Assembly (NCBI GenBank): GCA_900552055.1
Contig: URYI01000060.1
Location: 1 to 10,866, forward strand
DNA length: 10,866 bases
Direction of reading: 5' to 3'
Origin: an uncultured Eubacteriales bacterium
GTDB taxonomy: Bacteria; Bacillota; Clostridia; Christensenellales; QALW01
In this document: positions 7,226-10,866 of the stretch, piece by piece
How positions within the stretch are numbered: position 1 is the stretch's first letter
Layout of the letters: every line of letters starts with the position of its first letter
Position numbers and translations under genes: made by a program
The notes under the pieces: generated by a model
Seen by the model: the letters and a program-made list of their open reading frames with translations, nothing else
Databases searched by the model: none
Told to the model about the DNA's origin: nothing

Positions 7226-7246
7226 TAATAAGGAGATTAATTTATA

Positions 7247-7615
7247 ATGGCAAATCAGAGGACTGAACGGCTGGGCTCCGAAATACAGCGCGCGCTTGCG
7301 CAGATACTGCGCGAGGATGTGCGCGACCCAAGGGTAAGCAGCATGATGAGCGTGCTGAGGGCTGAGGTTACGCCCGATTTGGATATATGCAAGGTATATA
7401 TATCGGTATACGGAAGCAGCGAGGAGCAGGAGCAGTCGGTCAAGGCTCTTAAAAAGGCGGCTCCGTTTATCCGGCGGCGCCTGGGGCAGAGGATTGAAAT
7501 CCGCAAACTGCCCGAACTTAAATTTATCTATGATGATTCGATAGAATACAGCGTGCGGCTCAGCGCGTTAATAGACAGCTTAAATGTTCAGGATACGGAC
7601 GGAGAAAAAGAATGA
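7247..7615 (+). CDS. rbfA: 30S ribosome-binding factor RbfA
   Basis: A KH-fold 30S maturation factor needed for late 16S rRNA folding and cold adaptation in other bacteria. It has 122 residues, the normal length. Family marks are the N-terminal RTERLGSEIQRALAQIL helix, VRDPRV (25-30), and the C-terminal LKFIYDDSIEYSVRLSALID block. The start is ATG; AAGGAG (7230-7235) lies 11 nt upstream, slightly farther than ideal. It is separated from infB by a 92-nt gap with a long hairpin, and overlaps the next gene by four bases (ATGA, 7612-7615), so the two are probably translationally coupled. Confidence 0.96.
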   Translation: MANQRTERLGSEIQRALAQILREDVRDPRVSSMMSVLRAEVTPDLDICKVYISVYGSSEEQEQSVKALKKAAPFIRRRLGQRIEIRKLPELKFIYDDSIEYSVRLSALIDSLNVQDTDGEKE

Positions 7616-8580
7616 ACAGTCTTGACGCTCTGGCACAGGCCATTGAAACACATAACTCATTTGTAATAATTGCTCATGTTAATATGGACGGCGATGCTTT
7701 AGGCTCTGCCGCCGCGCTTGCGCTTGCTCTTAAAGAAAAGGGCAAGCAGTGCTTTTTTAAGGGGGAGGGAGAGGTTCCCGGCCAGCTTTCTCTTTTAGCG
7801 GGAATAAAAAAGCTGCTGGAACTGCCCGAAATGCAGCAATATGATGCTGCTATAGCTGTGGACTGCGCCGAATATGAGCGTATGGGAATATACGCTCCTC
7901 TTTTTTTAAATGCCCGGTTTAAGATCTGCATTGACCATCATGCGACCAATAAGGGCTTTGGAGATATTAATTACATTAAAAGCTATCCCGCGTCCGCTCA
8001 ATGCGTATATGAATTATTAAAGCAATTAAGAGTTAATATTCACGGGGAGATTGCCGAATGTCTTTATGCCGCATTTTTGACTGATACCGGACGCTTTTCA
8101 CACAGCGACGTCACCAGGGAGACCATGCTCGCAGCAGCTTCCCTTTATGACGCGGGCTTTGATACGGCGCGGGTCAATAAGCTGATTTTCGGCACCCGCA
8201 CTTTTTCCGCCAGCCGGCTCTTGGGCCGCGGGCTGGAAAAGCTGGAACTGTTCTTTAACGGCCGGGTTTCAGTTATTGCCCTGACGCAGCAGGATTTTGA
8301 GCAATGCGGCGCAAATGAAGGGGACAGCGAGGGGATAGTCAATTATGCGCTGGAGGTTGCCGGCGTGGAGGCGGCCGTATTTTTGCGGCAGCGCGGCGGC
8401 GGTTATAAAATAAGCCTGCGTTCAGCAGGGAAATTGGACGTAGCTGATATTGCTTCGCAGTTTGGCGGCGGCGGTCATCGTTTGGCTGCCGGCTGTACGG
8501 TTAATGGAGAGCTTGACCAGGTAAAAGACAGAATAATACAAATGATAGCCCAAAAGGCTGGATATGAAGATGGAAATTAA
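7612..8580 (+). CDS. nrnA: DHH/DHHA1 phosphoesterase, NrnA-like (oligoribonuclease / pAp phosphatase)
   Basis: A metal-dependent phosphoesterase expected to degrade 2-5 nt RNAs and/or hydrolyse pAp in the cytoplasm. It has 322 residues, standard for NrnA. The DHH domain has AHVNMDGDALGS (metal-binding D26, D28), D84 in VDCAEYERMG, DHH at 108-110, and TDTGRF (157-162). The DHHA1 domain near the C-terminus has QFGGGGHRLAAG, with GGGGHR at 285-290. All expected metal ligands are present; the usual Pro before DGD is Met here. The start overlaps the rbfA stop (ATGA), and its 3' end overlaps the truB reading frame by 17 nt. This is the usual Bacillota position between rbfA and truB. The family is secure; substrate preference is not visible from sequence. 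Confidence 0.93.
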   Translation: MNSLDALAQAIETHNSFVIIAHVNMDGDALGSAAALALALKEKGKQCFFKGEGEVPGQLSLLAGIKKLLELPEMQQYDAAIAVDCAEYERMGIYAPLFLNARFKICIDHHATNKGFGDINYIKSYPASAQCVYELLKQLRVNIHGEIAECLYAAFLTDTGRFSHSDVTRETMLAAASLYDAGFDTARVNKLIFGTRTFSASRLLGRGLEKLELFFNGRVSVIALTQQDFEQCGANEGDSEGIVNYALEVAGVEAAVFLRQRGGGYKISLRSAGKLDVADIASQFGGGGHRLAAGCTVNGELDQVKDRIIQMIAQKAGYEDGN

Positions 8581-9637
8581 CAAAGATAACGGGGCGGAAG
8601 GCAAGGCCTTAGGAGGATTGAATGAACCGAAAGCTCCCCCAATATGCGGAACGGCTTCAATCCCGGAAAAGACAGAAGCAAAGACAGACGCACGCATGAA
8701 CTTATCAAGCGCGCAGGAGGGAGCATTAAAAGGCAGTGCAGGTCCTTCCGGCCATTTTGACGGAATAATTAATATCAATAAAGAGGCGGGCATGACTTCA
8801 AGCGATGTTGTAGCCAGGCTGCGCCGTATTTTAGGTCAGAAGAAAATCGGGCATACGGGTACGCTGGACCCTATGGCGACGGGGGTGCTTCCGATATGCG
8901 TCGGGAAAGCTACCCGTTTGTCTGATTACATAATGGAAAAGGATAAGGTATATGTGGCCGGGCTGACTCTGGGCGCGGAGACAGATACTCAGGATTCGGA
9001 AGGCGAGATAATTTTCCGTTCGGATAAAATAGCCGGGCGGGAAGAAATATTAGAGGCGCTCCCGGCGTTTACGGGGGAAATTATGCAGACGCCTCCCATG
9101 TATTCGGCATTAAAAATAGGAGGAAAAAAGCTGTATGAATACGCCCGCGCCGGGCAGGAAATTCGCCGAGAACCCAGGCGGGTTACTGTTTACAAGCTTG
9201 AGCTTTTGGATGAAATAGTAGAAAACCAGTTTATACTGCGAGTTCATTGTTCCAAGGGCACATATATCCGTACTATATGTGCGGATTTGGGCAAGAAGCT
9301 GGGTACGGGAGGATATATGTCCTATCTTGTGCGAACGCGCGCAGGCTGCTATGATATTTCGGAGGCCTTTACCCTTGGTCAAATAGAAGAGATGGTTTCA
9401 TTAAACGACCATTCATTTTTGCGCCCTATGGATGAGCCTTTGCTTAAGTTCAGGCGCGCGGATATCAGGCCGGAATTTGATAAACAATTTTTAAATGGTG
9501 CGGCTCTTAAGGCGGAAATGTACATCTCGGAAAAGCTTAGCGAGGGAGAGCGGGTCAGGGTTTATTTTAACGGCGGTTTCCGCGCCTTGAGCGTTATGCG
9601 GGAGGGGAAACTGAAAATACTTTGTCTGCTGGCCTGA
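8564..9637 (+). CDS. truB: tRNA pseudouridine(55) synthase TruB
   Basis: Converts U55 of the tRNA T-loop to pseudouridine. Conserved motifs are FDGIININKEAGMTSSDVV (65-83), GHTGTLDPMATGVLP (96-110) with catalytic D102, the KVYVAGLTLGAETDTQDSEG block, and SALKIGGKKLYEYAR. A short PUA-like C-terminal domain follows. Length from 8564 is 357 residues, because about 64 residues precede the point where TruB proteins normally begin (M-x-G-I). That extension is hydrophilic and probably disordered. AAAAGG (8552-8557) lies 6 nt before the ATG at 8564, supporting that start. A second ATG is at 8570. An alternative is the ATG at 8696 (residue 45), which overlaps the stop of a nested small ORF that has a strong ribosome binding site. 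Enzyme identity is certain; the start is not. Confidence 0.93.
   Translation: MKMEINKDNGAEGKALGGLNEPKAPPICGTASIPEKTEAKTDARMNLSSAQEGALKGSAGPSGHFDGIININKEAGMTSSDVVARLRRILGQKKIGHTGTLDPMATGVLPICVGKATRLSDYIMEKDKVYVAGLTLGAETDTQDSEGEIIFRSDKIAGREEILEALPAFTGEIMQTPPMYSALKIGGKKLYEYARAGQEIRREPRRVTVYKLELLDEIVENQFILRVHCSKGTYIRTICADLGKKLGTGGYMSYLVRTRAGCYDISEAFTLGQIEEMVSLNDHSFLRPMDEPLLKFRRADIRPEFDKQFLNGAALKAEMYISEKLSEGERVRVYFNGGFRALSVMREGKLKILCLLA
8622..8699 (+). CDS. Possible 25-residue basic peptide nested out of frame in truB
   Basis: AGGAGG (8611-8616) stands 5 nt before an ATG at 8622, one of the best ribosome binding sites in the window. The frame differs from truB and encodes 25 residues, starting MNRKLPQYAERLQSRKRQ and rich in Arg, Lys and Gln. 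It stops at TGA 8697-8699. That TGA overlaps the in-frame truB ATG at 8696 as ATGA, the arrangement typical of translational coupling. It could be a leader peptide that feeds ribosomes to a shorter TruB, or a chance ORF. No homologue is recognised. Confidence 0.3.
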   Translation: MNRKLPQYAERLQSRKRQKQRQTHA

Positions 9638-9649
9638 TTTATATATTAT
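9622..9649 (+). promoter_or_regulatory. Possible secondary promoter ahead of ribF
   Basis: TTGTCT (9622-9627) and TATTAT (9644-9649) are separated by 16 bp. The pair overlaps the truB 3' end and lies in the very AT-rich stretch at 9637-9657. This is the largest gap inside the gene cluster, so separate ribF transcription is plausible. The surrounding TA-rich run offers several -10-like hexamers by chance, so support is weak. Confidence 0.3.
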
Positions 9650-9685
9650 ATATTTTAACTACCTCAATGGTAAGTAAAGTGGTAA

Positions 9686-9817
9686 ATGAACGGGGAAATA
9701 ACGATGGGCCTTGAGCGGAATCTTTGGGAGGCAGGTATGCGGCTTGAAGGTGAAAATGCTGGAATACCCGCATGTATAAACGGCTTAAAGCTGTTTGAGC
9801 TGCAAAATAAAGGGTAA
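9686..9817 (+). CDS. Possible small ORF between truB and ribF (43 or 26 residues)
   Basis: An open frame runs from ATG 9686 to TAA 9815-9817 and encodes 43 residues beginning MNGEITMGLERNLWEAG. A stop codon lies immediately before the first ATG. The best supported start is the internal ATG at 9737, with GGGAGG (9726-9731) 5 nt upstream, giving a 26-residue peptide MRLEGENAGIPACINGLKL and seven more residues. It has no membrane segment or signal peptide and matches no family I recognise. It fills most of the 236-nt gap before ribF. It could be a small protein, a leader peptide, a gene remnant, or chance. Confidence 0.3.
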   Translation: MNGEITMGLERNLWEAGMRLEGENAGIPACINGLKLFELQNKG

Positions 9818-9873
9818 GCTGCCGGAAGGCTGTGATTTATAGATAATTGAAAGGGGATTTATTCCTTAGCGTA

Positions 9874-10776
9874 ATGGAAAGAAAATCGGTATTGGTACTG
9901 GGCACCTTTGACGGGGTGCATAAGGGGCATAGGGAATTATTCAGACAGGCTAAGCGGATAGCTGGGCAAATGAATATGACGCCTGTCATACTCACCTTTG
10001 ATTGTCATCCGCGCGAACTGCTGGGCAAAGAGGTGCGGTTGCTTACATTAAATGAGGAAAGACTGGCGATGCTTAGGAATTCAGGACTTGAATGCCGGGT
10101 ACTGCCCTTTACCGCGGAATTGTCCCAAATGAGCCCGGAGGAATACGTAGCTTTTATATGCACCCGCTTTAACGCGGGGGGATTGCTCGCGGGCAGTAAT
10201 CATACCTTTGGGCGCGGCGCTTCAGGGACGCCTGCCGATATTGTCCGGTTAGCGGATAAATATGGCTATAAGACATTTATTATTCCGCCCTTGTGCCAAG
10301 ATGGTGAGCGCATAAGCAGTACTCTGATAAGAAATAAGCTGCTTGCAGGGGATGTGGATGGGGCTTCTGCTCTGCTGGGATATGATTACTTTGTAGCTGG
10401 TAAGGTTTCGAGGGGACGTTCCCTCGGACATACGCTGGGCTATCCTACTGCCAATTTGGAATATTCGGATAAAAAGCTGGTTCCGGCAAGAGGTGTTTAT
10501 GTAACGCGAACGAGGATAGGGAACCGGGACTATCAGGGTATGACTAATATAGGTGTGCGGCCCACAGTATCTGATTCAGGAGTTACTACTATAGAAACTT
10601 TTTTATTTGATGCTGAGGCCAATCTTTACGGCAGGGATATTAGAGTTTCATTTATAAAACGAATAAGAGAAGAAAGAAAGTTTGATTCAACGGAGGCGCT
10701 TGCAGAACAGCTGCATCAGGATGAACTTATTTCCAGAGCATATCTTTCTGCGCGGGATACTTTGGGTAATATATAA
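9874..10776 (+). CDS. ribF: Bifunctional riboflavin kinase / FAD synthetase RibF
   Basis: Makes FMN from riboflavin and FAD from FMN, using ATP. It has 300 residues from the ATG at 9874, close to the family norm. The N-terminal nucleotidyltransferase domain carries GTFDGVHKGH (10-19, HxGH-type) and a TFGRGASGT loop. ISSTLIR (147-153) marks the end of that domain. The C-terminal flavokinase domain carries GYPTAN (189-194), the nucleotide-binding PTAN motif, and IETFLF (240-245) with the conserved Glu. The start is uncertain. An in-frame TTG at 9847 would add nine residues but has no clear ribosome binding site. ATG 9874 has AAGGGG (9851-9856) only at 17 nt. The ATG is kept because homologues commonly begin shortly before the GxFDGVH motif. 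It follows truB, as in many Bacillota, but after a larger gap than other junctions. Confidence 0.95.
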   Translation: MERKSVLVLGTFDGVHKGHRELFRQAKRIAGQMNMTPVILTFDCHPRELLGKEVRLLTLNEERLAMLRNSGLECRVLPFTAELSQMSPEEYVAFICTRFNAGGLLAGSNHTFGRGASGTPADIVRLADKYGYKTFIIPPLCQDGERISSTLIRNKLLAGDVDGASALLGYDYFVAGKVSRGRSLGHTLGYPTANLEYSDKKLVPARGVYVTRTRIGNRDYQGMTNIGVRPTVSDSGVTTIETFLFDAEANLYGRDIRVSFIKRIREERKFDSTEALAEQLHQDELISRAYLSARDTLGNI

Positions 10777-10812
10777 TTAAAGATATGGATGTTTTGGCAG
10801 CGCATAAGTGGC

Positions 10813-10846
10813 GCGCAAGGCCCGGCCTTTAGGCCGGGCCTTGCGC
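10813..10846 (+). terminator. Perfect GC-rich inverted repeat after ribF (possible terminator)
   Basis: Fifteen base pairs without mismatch: 10813-10827 (GCGCAAGGCCCGGCC) pairs with 10832-10846 around a TTTA loop, 37 nt after the ribF stop. The position suits a transcript end. However, no T-run follows on either strand; the 3' flank is G-rich (GTGGGGGCGG). It may therefore act as an mRNA 3' stabiliser, or be a copy of an interspersed palindromic repeat, rather than a standard intrinsic terminator. Confidence 0.4.
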
Positions 10847-10866
10847 CGTGGGGGCGGCGTCTGGGG

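Noticed and set aside
9638..9846. FMN riboswitch ahead of ribF
   Set aside because: I could not recognise the conserved multi-helix RFN pattern or its consensus blocks in this gap.
9847..9873. TTG at 9847 as the ribF start
   Set aside because: No Shine-Dalgarno lies upstream of it and the nine added residues show nothing conserved. It remains possible, because the ATG at 9874 also has a poorly spaced site.
1..10866. Defence systems, CRISPR arrays, insertion sequences, tRNA or rRNA genes
   Set aside because: No regularly spaced repeats, transposase motifs, terminal inverted repeats with target duplications, or tRNA/rRNA-like conserved stretches were seen.

Overview
This window looks like a chromosomal segment of a member of the Bacillota (Firmicutes), most likely a clostridial lineage of moderate GC content. 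The main evidence is gene order: rimP-nusA-ylxR-ylxQ-infB-rbfA-nrnA-truB-ribF, all on the + strand, is the classical Bacillota nusA-infB operon. NusA ends after its two KH domains and lacks the C-terminal repeats of enterobacterial NusA. No species can be named from sequence reading alone.

Layout: 1-249 holds a GC-rich edge (1-22) followed by an AT-rich promoter region. From 250 to 1734 there is one AT-rich gene for a polytopic membrane protein of the O-antigen ligase/polymerase (Wzy/WaaL) family, whose base composition clearly differs from the genes that follow. From 1735 to 1978 comes a non-coding stretch with an extended -10 promoter, a structured leader and a textbook intrinsic terminator (attenuator) just before rimP. 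From 1979 to 9637 the translation/RNA operon is tightly packed, with 1-17 nt overlaps or short gaps at most junctions. The exception is a 92-nt infB-rbfA gap filled by a long hairpin. From 9638 to 9873 is a mostly non-coding gap that contains a possible small ORF and a possible secondary promoter. ribF follows (9874-10776), and the window closes with a perfect GC-rich inverted repeat.

The operon couples transcription elongation/termination (NusA) with ribosome assembly (RimP, RbfA, the L7Ae-like YlxQ), initiation (IF2), RNA processing and turnover (YlxR/RnpM, the NrnA-like DHH phosphoesterase), tRNA pseudouridylation (TruB) and flavin cofactor synthesis (RibF). The leader terminator ahead of rimP fits feedback control of the operon through NusA-stimulated termination, as known for B. 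subtilis.

No mobile element, CRISPR array, rRNA or tRNA was seen. The window is largely an ordinary housekeeping operon. The points most worth a second look are the structured rimP leader, the 19-bp hairpin with possible pseudoknot between infB and rbfA, a nested 25-codon ORF with a near-ideal Shine-Dalgarno inside an unusual TruB N-terminal extension, and a triplicated 15-residue acidic repeat at the NusA C-terminus.
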